Shown: piece by piece, positions 28,122-37,389 of the stretch
Numbering within the stretch: the first letter of the stretch is position 1
Layout of the letters: each line of letters begins with the position of its first letter
Source: an uncultured Tropicimonas sp.
Lineage (GTDB): Bacteria; Pseudomonadota; Alphaproteobacteria; Rhodobacterales; Rhodobacteraceae
DNA length: 64,000 nucleotides
Direction: 5' to 3'
NCBI GenBank assembly: GCA_947497945.1
Contig: CANMIP010000014.1
Span: 62,001 to 126,000, forward strand
The notes under the pieces: model-generated
What the model was told of the DNA's origin: nothing
Database searches by the model: none
What the model saw: the letters and a program-made list of their open reading frames with translations, nothing else
Translations under genes and position numbers: made by a program

Positions 28122-29507
28122 ATGACCGACCCCCGTCTCACCCCCGTCCTCGATCGCATCGACCGCGATCTGGACGCCTCCATCGACCGCCTGATGGAGC
28201 TGCTGCGCATCCAGTCGATCTCGACCGATCCGGCCTACAAGGCCGATTGCGATGCGGCCGCCCAGTGGCTTGTGGACGATCTCGCCTCCATCGGTTTCGA
28301 TGCCGCCCGCCGCGAGACGCCGGGTCACCCGATGGTGGTTGCCCATGGCGCCGATACAGGCCCGCATGTGCTCTTTTACGGCCATTATGACGTCCAGCCG
28401 GTCGACCCGCTCGACCAGTGGAAGACCCCGCCCTTCGAGCCGGTCCTGCAGGAGACAGAGAATGGTCCGGTGATCCGCGGCCGCGGCGCCTCCGACGACA
28501 AGGGCCAGCTGATGACCTTCGTCGAGGCCTGCCGCGCCTGGAAAGCCGTGCATGGCAGCCTGCCGGCGAAGATCTCCTTCTTCATGGAAGGCGAGGAGGA
28601 GAGCGGCTCGCCGTCGCTCATCCCCTTCATGCAGAAGAATGCCGAGGAGCTGAAAGCCGACCTGGCGTTGATCTGTGATACCTCGATGGTCGCCCCCGGC
28701 GTGCCCTCAATCGCCAGCCAGCTGCGCGGCATGCTCAAGGACGAGTTCACCATCACCGGCCCGCGGATCGACCTGCATTCGGGCCATTACGGCGGCCCCG
28801 GCCTGAACCCGCTCAAGGAGATCGCCCGCATCATCACCTCCTTCCACGACAAGACCGGCCGCGTCGCTGTCGAGGGGTTCTACGAGGGCGTGTCGGAGAT
28901 CTCCGACGAGATGAAGCGGCAATGGGAATCCAGCGGTTTCGACGAGAAGCTCTATCTCGAAAGCGTGGGGTTCACCCGGGCCCATGGCGAGCGGGGTTAC
29001 ACGACGCTGGAACAGCAATGGGCGCGCCCGACGCTGGAGATCAACGGGCTATGGGGCGGCTATATGGGGGCGGGTACCAAGACCGTGATCCCGAGCCAGG
29101 CGCATTGCAAGATAACCTGCCGGCTGGTTGGCGACATGGACCCCGACCGACTTCGCGAAAAGATCCGCGCCCATGTCGCGGGGATGCTCTCGCCGGATGC
29201 GACTGTCAGCTGGGATGGCGATCTCGACGGGTCTCCGGCGGCGGTGATGAACACAGAGCGGCCGGAATTCGAGGCCGCCCGCGGGGCGCTGAGCGATGAG
29301 TGGGAGCGCGAGGCGGTTCTGGTCGGCATGGGCGGCTCGATCCCGATCGCCGGTTTCTTCAAGGAGATCCTCGGTATGGACGCGATGCTGATCGGCTATG
29401 CCAATGATGACGACGCCATCCACTCGCCGAACGAGAAATATGACGTGAAGAGTTTCCACAAGGGTATCCGCAGCTGGGCCCGTATCCTGGCGGCCCTGTC
29501 GGCCTAG
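28122..29507 (+). CDS. M20-family metallopeptidase (dipeptidase)
   Basis: 461 residues, cytoplasmic binuclear zinc peptidase of the M20/CNDP type. The metal and catalytic motifs appear in order: GHYDVQPVDPLDQW, GRGASDDKGQL, MEGEEESGSPS, and in the C-terminal part SIPIAGFFKEILG and HSPNEKYD with the last histidine ligand. The dimerisation domain lies between about residues 200 and 330. Substrates are likely di- or acylated peptides. No partner genes are evident. ATG 28122 follows AGGAGCTCTTC. Confidence 0.93.
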   Translation: MTDPRLTPVLDRIDRDLDASIDRLMELLRIQSISTDPAYKADCDAAAQWLVDDLASIGFDAARRETPGHPMVVAHGADTGPHVLFYGHYDVQPVDPLDQWKTPPFEPVLQETENGPVIRGRGASDDKGQLMTFVEACRAWKAVHGSLPAKISFFMEGEEESGSPSLIPFMQKNAEELKADLALICDTSMVAPGVPSIASQLRGMLKDEFTITGPRIDLHSGHYGGPGLNPLKEIARIITSFHDKTGRVAVEGFYEGVSEISDEMKRQWESSGFDEKLYLESVGFTRAHGERGYTTLEQQWARPTLEINGLWGGYMGAGTKTVIPSQAHCKITCRLVGDMDPDRLREKIRAHVAGMLSPDATVSWDGDLDGSPAAVMNTERPEFEAARGALSDEWEREAVLVGMGGSIPIAGFFKEILGMDAMLIGYANDDDAIHSPNEKYDVKSFHKGIRSWARILAALSA

Positions 29508-29712
29508 GCGGGCGCCTTTGGCCGGGTGGGGCTTGCATGGCCTTGCCCGTCACGACGACCAGATCTACGGACGCGCTGGCTTGGCAGGGACCTCTTTCGT
29601 GCGGCCGGTCCGCGCCGGAAAAAACCTCCCGAATGGCAATTGTCGGGTAACCTTTTTGGATCATTCTCCGATGCAGGAAAGAGAGTTTCCCGCGCCGGAT
29701 GGATGAGCCAGG

Positions 29713-30141
29713 ATGAATCGCACTATTGCTGTCGAAGAAGAGATCGACCGTCAGATCGATCATATCCGGGATGTGATGCAGCTTTCCGGGCAGCCGGTAA
29801 AGGCGCTGCCCGGTCGCCAGATCCTCCAGATCCGCAATGCCCGCTACCATATGGCCGGGTATCTGCCTAACGCGTCCGGTCGCCCGACGTCACAGGGTTT
29901 CATCGTCTTCCAGGGCGAACCGACGCCGAATTCCCAGGCCACGGGCGGCGTCATGCGCTTCGTTCCCGACGAGGAACTGAAGGTGCCGAAATACGACCCG
30001 GCGACCAGGACGATCCAGCTCTGGATCGACTGGATCTACCTGCCGATGGTCCTCGAGCAGCTCAAGCACCGCCGCCATTACCTCTGGGTGGGTTTCTTCG
30101 ACAATGGCCATACTTACGGCGACCTGCATACCGATCCCTGA
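29713..30141 (+). CDS. Hypothetical protein, 142 residues
   Basis: I do not recognise this protein. It is soluble, mixed charge, with an N-terminal amphipathic stretch (EEEIDRQIDHIRDVMQLSG) and a Pro/Trp-containing C-terminal half (IQLWIDWIYLPMVLEQL, YLWVGFFDNGHTYGD) that looks like a folded alpha/beta domain. There is no signal peptide or membrane helix. The composition and codon use look like a real gene, and ATG 29713 has AGCCAGG just upstream. No functional neighbour: it lies between a peptidase gene and an antisense small membrane protein. Confidence 0.65.
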   Translation: MNRTIAVEEEIDRQIDHIRDVMQLSGQPVKALPGRQILQIRNARYHMAGYLPNASGRPTSQGFIVFQGEPTPNSQATGGVMRFVPDEELKVPKYDPATRTIQLWIDWIYLPMVLEQLKHRRHYLWVGFFDNGHTYGDLHTDP

Positions 30142-30311
30142 ACCGGACAAGATGTCCTGCTCGCATGGTGCGACCTGACATGGCCGTCGGATTTGGCGGG
30201 ACGGGCTTTCGACGGCTTTCTCCGTCAACGTCCTGCCGTTTCAGCGAGGCTTTCGCGGGTGTGGACCTGTCAGGTCCAAGCGGCGCCGCGCCGCTCCAGA
30301 CCTGCATCGGA

Positions 30312-30530
30312 TCATCGCGTCCGTGCCATCCGAACCAGCTTCAGGACCACAAGCAGGATCGGTGTCCCGTGCATGGCAAGGTCGAAAATGTCGATGGGGC
30401 GGCTCAGGGCCCCCTGGAACAGCAAGCGGATTTTCTCGACCAGATGGGGCTCGGGACGAAACGGGGCGAGGCCGAGCAGAAGCGCCACGAGCAGCAGGGT
30501 GGTCAGGTCGATTCTGTCGAGAAATCTCAT
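30312..30530 (-). CDS. Small two-helix membrane protein
   Basis: 72 residues with two hydrophobic segments (DLTTLLLVALLLGLAPF and LAMHGTPILLVVLKLV) separated by a Pro/Arg-rich loop (RPEPHLVEKIRLLFQGALSRPIDIFD), ending in basic residues. Similar small proteins in Rhodobacteraceae are often labelled RND transporter, a label I cannot justify; function unknown. The frame continues upstream through the tRNA-Asp gene, which is not coding, so the start is internal: ATG 30530 or 30536. The gap 30142-30311 holds nothing clear. Confidence 0.6.
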   Translation of the reverse strand: MRFLDRIDLTTLLLVALLLGLAPFRPEPHLVEKIRLLFQGALSRPIDIFDLAMHGTPILLVVLKLVRMARTR

Positions 30531-30729
30531 CTGCATCTCTGAACATGGTGGCCCGGCATGGCCTGGCGGTCTGGGACTGCGCGAACAAGCGGCGCCGTAT
30601 TGCGTGAGCGGCCGGGACTGCCGAAACGGCGACAGGACCGACTTGTGCTCGAACGTGACGCGCATGCCCGACAATGTCCATCGGGATCGGGGGCCGACTG
30701 GCCCGGATTTATTGGGTTTGGAAGAAAAG

Positions 30730-30806
30730 TGGCGCGGTTGACGGGGCTCGAACCCGCGACCTCCGGCGTGACAGGCCGGCACTCTAACCAACTGAGCTAC
30801 AACCGC
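30730..30806 (-). tRNA. tRNA-Asp (GTC), downstream copy
   Basis: 77 bases including encoded CCA. Acceptor GCGGTTG/CAACCGC, D arm with AGCTCAGTTGGTTAGAGT, anticodon loop CTGTCAC (GTC), T loop TTCGAAC, discriminator G. It is identical to the copy 77 bases upstream, so both probably come from one precursor. Confidence 0.96.
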
Positions 30807-30883
30807 GCAGGACCCTTGCGGGTCAGATCGTTCCGCCTTTTGAGCGGGGCACCCTGGAACCCCGGGTCGGGGCAGAATAGCGA

Positions 30884-30960
30884 TGGCGCGGTTGACGGGG
30901 CTCGAACCCGCGACCTCCGGCGTGACAGGCCGGCACTCTAACCAACTGAGCTACAACCGC
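30884..30960 (-). tRNA. tRNA-Asp (GTC), upstream copy
   Basis: 77 bases including CCA and identical to the copy at 30730-30806. It is the promoter-proximal member of the tandem pair. Confidence 0.96.
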
Positions 30961-31004
30961 TCGCTATCCGCCTGCGATGCTGTGCATCACGCGGCGTGAG
31001 CGGC

Positions 31005-31033
31005 GTTCTAGGCCGGGGCGTCGGCGGCGTCAA
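31005..31033 (-). promoter_or_regulatory. Promoter of the tRNA-Asp pair
   Basis: Reading the minus strand: TTGACG (31033-31028), a 17-base spacer and TAGAAC (31010-31005), ending 44 bases before the first tRNA-Asp. Good spacing and a consensus-like -35. Confidence 0.6.
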
Positions 31034-31102
31034 GCGGCCATTTGCGGGTTTTTGACAGAGCGGGCGATTTCTCTTCATGCAGCCCCGCGGAGCCGGGTTT
31101 GT

Positions 31103-31684
31103 TCAGCCGCTCGCTTCGATCCTGTCGACGAGATTGACGAGGATGTTCAGACCGTAGGGCCAGCGACCGAAGCCGGATTCGGCATTGATATGGCCTGCCG
31201 TCCCGAGATCGACGAATTCGGAGCCCCAGGCTGTCGCAAGTTGCTCCGTGCGCTCGATGGAGATCAACGTGTCGTCATGGCCTGCCACAAGGACACTTGG
31301 CCGGGGCAGGGGCTCATGCGGGATGATGTCTTCCGCTTCGAAGCGCAGGGGTTCCGCAGGCGCGACGAACATCCCGCCCGCGATCTCGGGGTGATCCTCC
31401 GCGATCACGCAGGCAGAGGCCAGCGCCCCCAGCGAATGCCCTATCAGAATTGCCGGCTTGCTGCAGCTGTCGAGATGCCGGTTTATCGCATCGATCCAGA
31501 GATAGATGTCGCGCTGGTCCCAGCGGCGCATCGAGATCCGGCTGAAAAGCGGCGTCTTCTCTTCCCACATCGTCTGCCAATGCTCGGCGCCGGAATTCTT
31601 CCATCCGGGCACGAGGACCAGGTCGTAATTCTCGCAATGCCCGCCGAGGGTGTCGATGGCTTCAGGATTGCGGATCGGGCACAT
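31103..31684 (-). CDS. RBBP9/YdeN-type serine hydrolase
   Basis: 193 residues, small alpha/beta hydrolase. VLVPGWKNSGAEHWQ marks the RBBP9/YdeN group, GHSLGA contains nucleophile Ser84, AGHDDTL carries the acid residue and GHIN the histidine. It is cytoplasmic with no signal peptide; the substrate is unknown. It begins 30 bases downstream of citX in the same direction, so it may be the last gene of the citrate lyase operon, although RBBP9-like hydrolases are not known parts of that pathway. Confidence 0.88.
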   Translation of the reverse strand: MCPIRNPEAIDTLGGHCENYDLVLVPGWKNSGAEHWQTMWEEKTPLFSRISMRRWDQRDIYLWIDAINRHLDSCSKPAILIGHSLGALASACVIAEDHPEIAGGMFVAPAEPLRFEAEDIIPHEPLPRPSVLVAGHDDTLISIERTEQLATAWGSEFVDLGTAGHINAESGFGRWPYGLNILVNLVDRIEASG

Positions 31685-31714
31685 GGGGGCTTTCGAGTGA
31701 CGTGGAGAACGGTC

Positions 31715-32278
31715 TCATTGTTTATCGCCAATGTCGGCCGACGCAAGTCCCTCCGCCTCGGCAAGCAAGCGGGCGATCTCGGCGCGCAGGTCGTCGAGCG
31801 AATGGGCACGCGAGCGGGTGCAGCCATGAGCCGGGGCGTCGCAGACAAGGCAGCGGCGGGGCGGCTGACCGATATCGCGTCGGGAGAGGGCATTGCCGGT
31901 GGCGTCATGCACGTCGAGATCCCAGAGGCGGCCGAGCGGGTGCGCCTCTTCCAGCGCGACCATCTCGGATTTGAGCGTGGCGGCGTCCGTGTCGATGGAG
32001 AAAAGGGCTTCCGGTCCGGTGGCAGCGTCTTCGTCGAAATGGCGGGTGATTTTCCAACCTTGCGCGGCGAAGCGGTGGGAGAGGGCGGCGCGGGCGGCCT
32101 TGGCGATCCGTCTGGCCGCCGGGCAGAGCTTGACCGGGCCAGGCAGGACGAGGCTGAGAGAGAGGGTGGGTAAGGCGAGCTGTTCCTGCGCGCGCAGGCG
32201 GCGCACGACGCGGGTCTCGCGAGCGGCGAGGATCGCGTCGAGGCTTGTTTCCGGGCCGTGGAAGAGCGGATCAGCCAT
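31715..32278 (-). CDS. citX: Apo-citrate lyase phosphoribosyl-dephospho-CoA transferase
   Basis: 187 residues from ATG 32278; the frame stays open upstream but overlaps citG and is not used. CitX attaches the 2'-(5''-triphosphoribosyl)-3'-dephospho-CoA group to the acyl carrier subunit CitD. The family core is GRLWDLDVHD followed by SRRDIG, RRCLVCDAPAHGC and a final SRAHSLDDL. The gap to citG is only eight bases. Together with CitG and CitC it is needed to make active citrate lyase, so a complete maturation set is present. Confidence 0.9.
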   Translation of the reverse strand: MADPLFHGPETSLDAILAARETRVVRRLRAQEQLALPTLSLSLVLPGPVKLCPAARRIAKAARAALSHRFAAQGWKITRHFDEDAATGPEALFSIDTDAATLKSEMVALEEAHPLGRLWDLDVHDATGNALSRRDIGQPPRRCLVCDAPAHGCTRSRAHSLDDLRAEIARLLAEAEGLASADIGDKQ

Positions 32279-32286
32279 GGCGCGGC

Positions 32287-33219
32287 TCAAGACGGCCCGG
32301 TTTGGCGCGCGTCGAGCGCGGCGAAAAACCAGGTGAGGCCGACAAGATCCGCCGTGCCGCCGGGGCTGAGATTGCGGGCGATGAACCTGTCGTCCAGCGC
32401 TACGAGCCGGGCGCGCAGGGCGTCGGGTTCCAGGCGTTCGTCGCGCAGGCGGGCGGCATACTGGCGGGCATAGGCGAGGCCTTGCGCGCCGCCGCGGGCG
32501 ATCAGGTTGGTGTCGTTGTTCTCGGCAAGGAGGGCGAGGAGGGCGGCGAGCAGGGCGTCCTCTTGGCTCTGGCCGGCGGCGCGGGCGGTCATGAAGGCCG
32601 GCAGGCCGATCTCGCGGACAGAGGCGAAGCCGGATTGCGCTTCGCCACGTGCACCCTGCAGGCCGTGCGTGCGGAAGGCGCTTTCGCCGGCGGTACGGGC
32701 GGTGCGATTGGTCCCGCCGAGGTCGCGCGCAACGATTCCGGCGGCGATGGCGGCCACCTCTCGGCACAGGGCAATAGGGGCCGGAGCCGCTTCGCGGGCG
32801 GCAAGACGACCGACAGCGCCGAGCGCGAGGCCGAACAGGAAGATGGCGCCCTTGTGCGTGTTCACGCCTTTCGTGGCGCGCAGCATCGCGGCTTCGCATG
32901 CCAGCCCGAGGCAACGGAGTTCGGGCAGGGAATCCGCCGCGGGCAGGGCTGCGTCGGCCAGGCCAGCGGCGACAAAACGCGGGAAGAAGGGGGCGATTGC
33001 GGCGGCGCTGGTCTCGAAAAGCGCCACGTCCATGTCCGCATGGGACCCGGTGTTGCGGCGATCGACAAGGCCGGGTTTGGGGGTCAGCCAGACCTCGCGG
33101 AGCAGGGCTTCACGGGCGAGATCTGCGATGGCGTGCAGGTTCAGCGACCGGGCGCTTCGGGCGACCGGCAGGCCCGGCAGCGCGGGCGCTGCCGGAAGAA
33201 GATGTATCAGGGCGCTCAC
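32287..33219 (-). CDS. citG: Triphosphoribosyl-dephospho-CoA synthase
   Basis: 310 residues from GTG 33219, whose first bases overlap the citF stop (GTGA). CitG makes the citrate lyase prosthetic-group precursor from ATP and dephospho-CoA. The motifs TPKPGLVDRRNTGSHADMD and GVNTHKGAIF, and a late ENNDTNLIARGG, are those of the CitG/MdcB family. A malonate decarboxylase MdcB would look similar, but the neighbours are citrate lyase genes, so CitG is the clear choice. Confidence 0.93.
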   Translation of the reverse strand: MSALIHLLPAAPALPGLPVARSARSLNLHAIADLAREALLREVWLTPKPGLVDRRNTGSHADMDVALFETSAAAIAPFFPRFVAAGLADAALPAADSLPELRCLGLACEAAMLRATKGVNTHKGAIFLFGLALGAVGRLAAREAAPAPIALCREVAAIAAGIVARDLGGTNRTARTAGESAFRTHGLQGARGEAQSGFASVREIGLPAFMTARAAGQSQEDALLAALLALLAENNDTNLIARGGAQGLAYARQYAARLRDERLEPDALRARLVALDDRFIARNLSPGGTADLVGLTWFFAALDARQTGPS

Positions 33220-34736
33220 GGGGCGATCTGGCGAACGGTGTCGATCACCGATCCGTCTCGGTAGCGGACATGGCCAACCACCTTGTCGAGAAAATGCAGC
33301 GGCTCGGGCTTGCCGGAGATGGCAATGGCCTTGCGGTAAAGATCCTCGATCGGAACCACCGGCAGGTTCGCCGCCTTCAGGCGCTCGGCCACGTCGGGCC
33401 GGTTCGGATTGACCGCGATGCCGTGATCGGTGACCAGCACGCCGACCGTCTCGCCGGGTGTGACGCGGGTCGTCACGCTCTCGACCACCGTCGGGATGCG
33501 GGTCCGCAGCAGCGGGCCGACGACAATGGAGAGATTGGCGCCGGCGGCCGTATCGGCATGGCCGCCAACGGCGCCGCGCACGACGCCGTCGGAGCCGGTC
33601 AGCACGTTGACGTTGAAATCGAGGTCGATTTCCAGTGCCGAGAGAATGACCATGTCCAGTCGGTCCACGACCGCGCCCTTGGAGAAGGGGTTGGCGTAGA
33701 AATGGGTCGAGATCTCCATGTGTTTGGGCGATTCCGCGAGCGACCGTGCGGCAACCGCGTCGAAGCTCTGGGTGTCGATCAGCGTGTCGATCAGGCCCTT
33801 CTGGTGCAGGTCCACCATGCCGCCGGTCTGGCCGCCAAGCGCCCAGGCGGCCTTGATGCCCTTCTCCCGCATGCGCCGCTCCAAGAAGCGCGAGGTGGCC
33901 GTGGAAGAGCCGCCGGTGCCGGTCTGCATCGAGAAACCATCCTCGAAATAGCCCGCATGTTCCATGACTTCGGCGCAAAGCCGGGCGATCAGCAGCTCAC
34001 GCGGGTTGGTCGTTGCGCGCGCGGCCCCGACCGAGATCTTGGCCGGATCGCCGACCTCCTCGACCTGCACAACCCAGTCGACCTGGTCCTGCCGGATCGA
34101 GGCCGGGGTGTTGGGGAAGGGGACGACCTCTTCGGTCAGCATCACCACCTTGTCGGCATGCATCGCGTCGACCATGGCGTAGCCCAGCGAGCCGCACCAG
34201 GAGCGTCCCGAGGTGCCGTTGGCATTGCCGAACGGATCGCAAGCGGAGACGCCGAGAAAGGCGACGTCGATCTTGATCTCGCCCTTGTCGATCAGCGCCA
34301 CGCGGCCGCCATGGGAGTGGAAGGTGACGGGGGTGTCCATAAGCCCGTTGGAGATCGCCTCGCCCAGCTTGCCGCGCAGGCCGGAGGTGTAGAGCTTTGT
34401 TATCACGCCGCTTTCGATATGCGGGATGATCGCGGCATTGGCGCCGAGCAGCGAGGACGGCGCGAGCGTCAGGTCCTTGAACCCCATCCGCGCCAATGTC
34501 TCGACGACGAGGTTGATGACCTTGTCGCCCTCGCGGAAAGCGTGGTGGAAGGAGATGGTCATGCCGTCCTTGAGGCCGACACGGCGGACGGCCTCCTCGA
34601 CGCTTTCGACGATCTTGCGGTCGCCATCGGCCTTCGGGCCGGTGATGAAGGGTGCCTTCGCGTTGAAACCGGCGAAGGGTTCTAGCCCCTCGGCATGTTC
34701 GCCAAGCGCGGCCATCGGGTTACGTTTCGATGCCAT
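33216..34736 (-). CDS. citF: Citrate lyase alpha subunit (citrate:acetyl-ACP transferase)
   Basis: 506 residues, the usual CitF length. It is the CoA-transferase-like subunit that exchanges acetyl for citryl on the CitD prosthetic group. The sequence is colinear with the family throughout, including ALGEHAEGLEPFAGF, SFHHAFREGDKVINLV, TSGLRGKLGEAIS, VTFHSHGGR, SGRSWCGSLGYAMVDA and QTGTGGSSTATSRFLERRM, and it ends DGSVIDTVRQI. It starts five bases after citE behind AAGGAGTAATCGCC. Confidence 0.96.
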   Translation of the reverse strand: MASKRNPMAALGEHAEGLEPFAGFNAKAPFITGPKADGDRKIVESVEEAVRRVGLKDGMTISFHHAFREGDKVINLVVETLARMGFKDLTLAPSSLLGANAAIIPHIESGVITKLYTSGLRGKLGEAISNGLMDTPVTFHSHGGRVALIDKGEIKIDVAFLGVSACDPFGNANGTSGRSWCGSLGYAMVDAMHADKVVMLTEEVVPFPNTPASIRQDQVDWVVQVEEVGDPAKISVGAARATTNPRELLIARLCAEVMEHAGYFEDGFSMQTGTGGSSTATSRFLERRMREKGIKAAWALGGQTGGMVDLHQKGLIDTLIDTQSFDAVAARSLAESPKHMEISTHFYANPFSKGAVVDRLDMVILSALEIDLDFNVNVLTGSDGVVRGAVGGHADTAAGANLSIVVGPLLRTRIPTVVESVTTRVTPGETVGVLVTDHGIAVNPNRPDVAERLKAANLPVVPIEDLYRKAIAISGKPEPLHFLDKVVGHVRYRDGSVIDTVRQIAP

Positions 34737-34741
34737 GGCGA

Positions 34742-35617
34742 TTACTCCTTGCGCAGGCCGGAGGCGGCCGCCTTGTCCAGAACGCGACGCGCGTTGTCGA
34801 CCACGGGCCCGTCGATCATCTTGCCGCCGAGGGCGATGACGCCAAGGCCCTGTTTCTCCGCCTTCTTCGCGGCAGCCACGACCCGTTTCGCGTAATCGAC
34901 CTCTTCCTGGGTCGGCGCGTAGGCGTTGTGGAGCAGCTCGATCTGGCGCGGGTTGATGAGGGATTTGCCGTTGAAGCCGAGCTTCTTGATCAGCGCGACC
35001 TCCTTGAGGAAGCCCTCTTCGTCGTCGAGATTGGAGAAGACCACGTCAAAGGCGTCGATCCTGGCGGCGCGGGCGGCGTGCAGGACGGCGCAGCGGGCAT
35101 AGAACAGCTCGGTGCCGTCGCCGCGCTCGGTCTGCATGTCCATCACGTAGTCGAAGCCCGCGAGCGCGATGCCGGTGATGCGCGGGGAGGCCTGGGCGAT
35201 GGCCAGCGCGTTGACCACGCCGGACGCGCTCTCTATCGCGGCCATCAGGTGGGTCGAGCCGACCGCGCGGCCGCAATCGCGCTCGATCTCCTCGACGGCG
35301 GCTTCCAGCTCTTGGACCTGTTCGGGCGTGTCGGTCTTGGGCAGGCGGATCGTGTCGGCGCCGCCGCGGACGGAGGCCTCGAGGTCGTCGCGGCCAAACG
35401 GCGTGTCCAGCGGGTTGATGCGGACGACGCGTTCGATGCCGTCATAGAGCGGCTGCTGCAGCGTGTGGAAGACGAGCAGCCGGGCGGCGTCTTTCTCGCG
35501 CAGGGAGACGGCGTCTTCGAGGTCGAACATCACCGCGTCGGGGCGGAAGAGGAAGGCGGTCGAGAGGCTCGCGGCATTGGCGCCGGGCACGAAGAGCATG
35601 GAGCGGCGGAGTTTCAT
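34742..35617 (-). CDS. citE: Citrate lyase beta subunit (citryl-ACP lyase)
   Basis: 291 residues, HpcH/HpaI aldolase-like TIM barrel that cleaves citryl-ACP to acetyl-ACP and oxaloacetate. [15 protein letters not shown] opens the protein; FDLEDAV holds the metal-site acid; [31 protein letters not shown] and KSLINPRQI follow. The start overlaps citD by four bases (ATGA), so the subunits are translationally coupled. Stand-alone CitE-like proteins exist in bacteria without citrate lyase, but the complete operon settles the assignment here. Confidence 0.96.
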   Translation of the reverse strand: MKLRRSMLFVPGANAASLSTAFLFRPDAVMFDLEDAVSLREKDAARLLVFHTLQQPLYDGIERVVRINPLDTPFGRDDLEASVRGGADTIRLPKTDTPEQVQELEAAVEEIERDCGRAVGSTHLMAAIESASGVVNALAIAQASPRITGIALAGFDYVMDMQTERGDGTELFYARCAVLHAARAARIDAFDVVFSNLDDEEGFLKEVALIKKLGFNGKSLINPRQIELLHNAYAPTQEEVDYAKRVVAAAKKAEKQGLGVIALGGKMIDGPVVDNARRVLDKAAASGLRKE

Positions 35618-35907
35618 TTCAGCGCCTCCCAGTCCATCTTCGTCTCGCCCGCGGCGCGCATCACGGCGGCCTGAAGGCGGGCGCGGATCGTGCAGTCGAG
35701 CGCACCCTTGTCCTGGATGACGATGACCCCCCGCGTGACGCCTAGATGGGCCAGCACCTCTTCGACCGTTGCCCGGATCTGCTCGCCGAACTGGTGGATG
35801 ACCTCGCTCTCGATGGCGATTTCAAGCGGGTCCTCCGAGGGCGAGACTCGAATGAAGAGATCGCTGGATTCGAGCGTGCCCGCCAGCGCCTCCTGTTTGA
35901 GCTCCAT
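35614..35907 (-). CDS. citD: Citrate lyase gamma subunit (acyl carrier protein)
   Basis: 97 residues. The N-terminal motif AGTLESSD contains Ser14, the attachment site of the prosthetic group in the family, and the later segment [20 protein letters not shown] is equally conserved. CitD carries the acetyl and citryl groups between CitF and CitE. It is coupled to citE by a four-base overlap and lies 45 bases after citC. Confidence 0.95.
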   Translation of the reverse strand: MELKQEALAGTLESSDLFIRVSPSEDPLEIAIESEVIHQFGEQIRATVEEVLAHLGVTRGVIVIQDKGALDCTIRARLQAAVMRAAGETKMDWEALK

Positions 35908-35952
35908 GTTCCTCTCCTTGATCTGGCCCGCGCTTCGCGGCCCTGTTCGTGT

Positions 35953-36996
35953 TCACGCGCCGGCTTGCACCAACGGGACATATTTCGTCTTCAGCAGCTC
36001 GTAGGTGGCCGGCGGGACGAGATTTCGGATCCGGTCGAGATCGCCCGAGCGCAGGTGCCGGCGGACCTCGGAGGCCGAGATCGCGGTGCCGCCATACTCC
36101 GTGCGCGGAATCTCGACCACGTCCAGCGCGGGGCCGGCACCGCGCACCGGGTCCTGCAGCCAGACCATCATGTCGTTATTGTACTTGTTCGTCGTCGCGC
36201 AGAAGGGCTCGGTGCCGACGAAACGGTGGGTGATGCCGAGGGCGGGGGCGATGTGGTTGCGGAACATCAGGAGGTCCACCGCCGTGTGGCATTTGCCGAC
36301 AATGCCCTGATCCTTCAGGAAATAGCAGGAGAAGGTGGCGCGGCTGACCATGTATTGGGAACCCGCATGCAGCGTCAGGTTGGGGATGCCCTGGATGTTT
36401 TCTTCCGCGAGATAGTAGCGGTCCTGGTAGGTGAAGAGGGAGACATCCTCCTTCACCATGAAGAGATGCAACCAGTCGCACTCCTTCGCCGCCTGTTCGA
36501 TCAGGTAGCGATGGCCATAGGTGAAGGGGTTGGCATTGGCGACGACGCAGCCGATCTTCGCCCCTTCGACCCGGTGTTTTTGCAGTTGCTTGCAATAGGA
36601 TTTGATACCGATGGGGGTGTTCTCCATCAGCACCACCGTGTCCGGCATCTCGACCAGGTCGTAGAAGCCGCAGCCCCGGAAGAACTCGGCGTTCTTCGGC
36701 TCGGTATAGACGTAGAGCGTCGAATATCCGCGCGAATGGGCGAGATAGGTGACCTCCGAGACCAGCGTCAGGCTGAGCGCGCCGCCGCGATAGTCCGGCA
36801 GGATGGCGACATCCTTGATGACATTCTGTTGTAGCCCGGCACAGGCGACGAGTTTCTCGCCATCGCGGCAGACTACGAAGGCTTCGATGCCGATCTCGTA
36901 GAGCAGCCCACATTCGGTCAGGAGCTTCTTGATGTCACGCCGTTCGACATCTTCATCGTCGGGATCGACGGTGTAGAATTCGAGATCTTCGGCCAT
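35953..36996 (-). CDS. citC: [Citrate (pro-3S)-lyase] ligase
   Basis: 347 residues: an N-terminal GNAT-like half (VVCRDGEKLVACAGL, RGGALSLTLVSEV, FFRGCGFYDL) and a C-terminal nucleotidyltransferase half with NPFTYGH (156-162) and the late ISASEVR motif. CitC acetylates the prosthetic group of citrate lyase with ATP and acetate, switching the enzyme on. First gene of the cit operon; ATG 36996 follows CCAAGGT. The 393 bases upstream separate it from the divergent hydrogenase operon. Confidence 0.95.
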   Translation of the reverse strand: MAEDLEFYTVDPDDEDVERRDIKKLLTECGLLYEIGIEAFVVCRDGEKLVACAGLQQNVIKDVAILPDYRGGALSLTLVSEVTYLAHSRGYSTLYVYTEPKNAEFFRGCGFYDLVEMPDTVVLMENTPIGIKSYCKQLQKHRVEGAKIGCVVANANPFTYGHRYLIEQAAKECDWLHLFMVKEDVSLFTYQDRYYLAEENIQGIPNLTLHAGSQYMVSRATFSCYFLKDQGIVGKCHTAVDLLMFRNHIAPALGITHRFVGTEPFCATTNKYNNDMMVWLQDPVRGAGPALDVVEIPRTEYGGTAISASEVRRHLRSGDLDRIRNLVPPATYELLKTKYVPLVQAGA

Positions 36997-37076
36997 ACCT
37001 TGGCACGCCTTCTACTTCGACTCGGCCCGCGTCCTCGCCGGCCTGCGCATCTGCGCCAATGATCCTTTGCGACGCG

Positions 37077-37091
37077 TTTCGCACTGCGAAA
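37077..37091. promoter_or_regulatory. Palindrome in the citC/hydrogenase intergenic region
   Basis: TTTCGCA-C-TGCGAAA, a perfect seven-base inverted repeat about 80-95 bases upstream of citC and 300 bases upstream of the divergent flavoprotein gene. It could be an operator for a regulator serving one or both operons; there is no regulator gene beside it. I found no FNR box (TTGAT-N4-ATCAA) and no well-spaced sigma-54 promoter in 36997-37389. Confidence 0.3.
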
Positions 37092-37389
37092 ACTTGCCGC
37101 TGCGGACCCGTGTTGCGGCAGGGCATCACAGCCAGCCAAATGCGAGGTGACACTTCGCGACATGGCCTGACGGAGGCGAATCCCGCAGGGTGTTGACGTC
37201 GGGATAGGCGGCAAAGCTGACTGCATCCTGACACGCGCCCCTCTTGGACTGGAAATACCGAAGAATCCTGTCCGTGGTGGCAAATATGTCGGTATCGGTC
37301 CTTACGGTTCGGTGCGACCCGGATCCGGAATGCTGGCGAAACCACGCCCGCGCGGTTTGCCTGCATGTGTAGACATGGGAGGAAGCCGT

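Noticed and set aside
30730-30960. The tandem tRNA-Asp pair as a phage attachment site
   Set aside because: The two copies are full tRNA genes 77 bases apart, with no integrase or partial repeat nearby; simple gene duplication suffices.
36997-37389. FNR box or sigma-54 promoter for the cit and hyd operons
   Set aside because: No TTGAT-N4-ATCAA and no well-spaced TGGCAC-N5-TTGC was found; TGGCAC near 37010 lacks the -12 GC.
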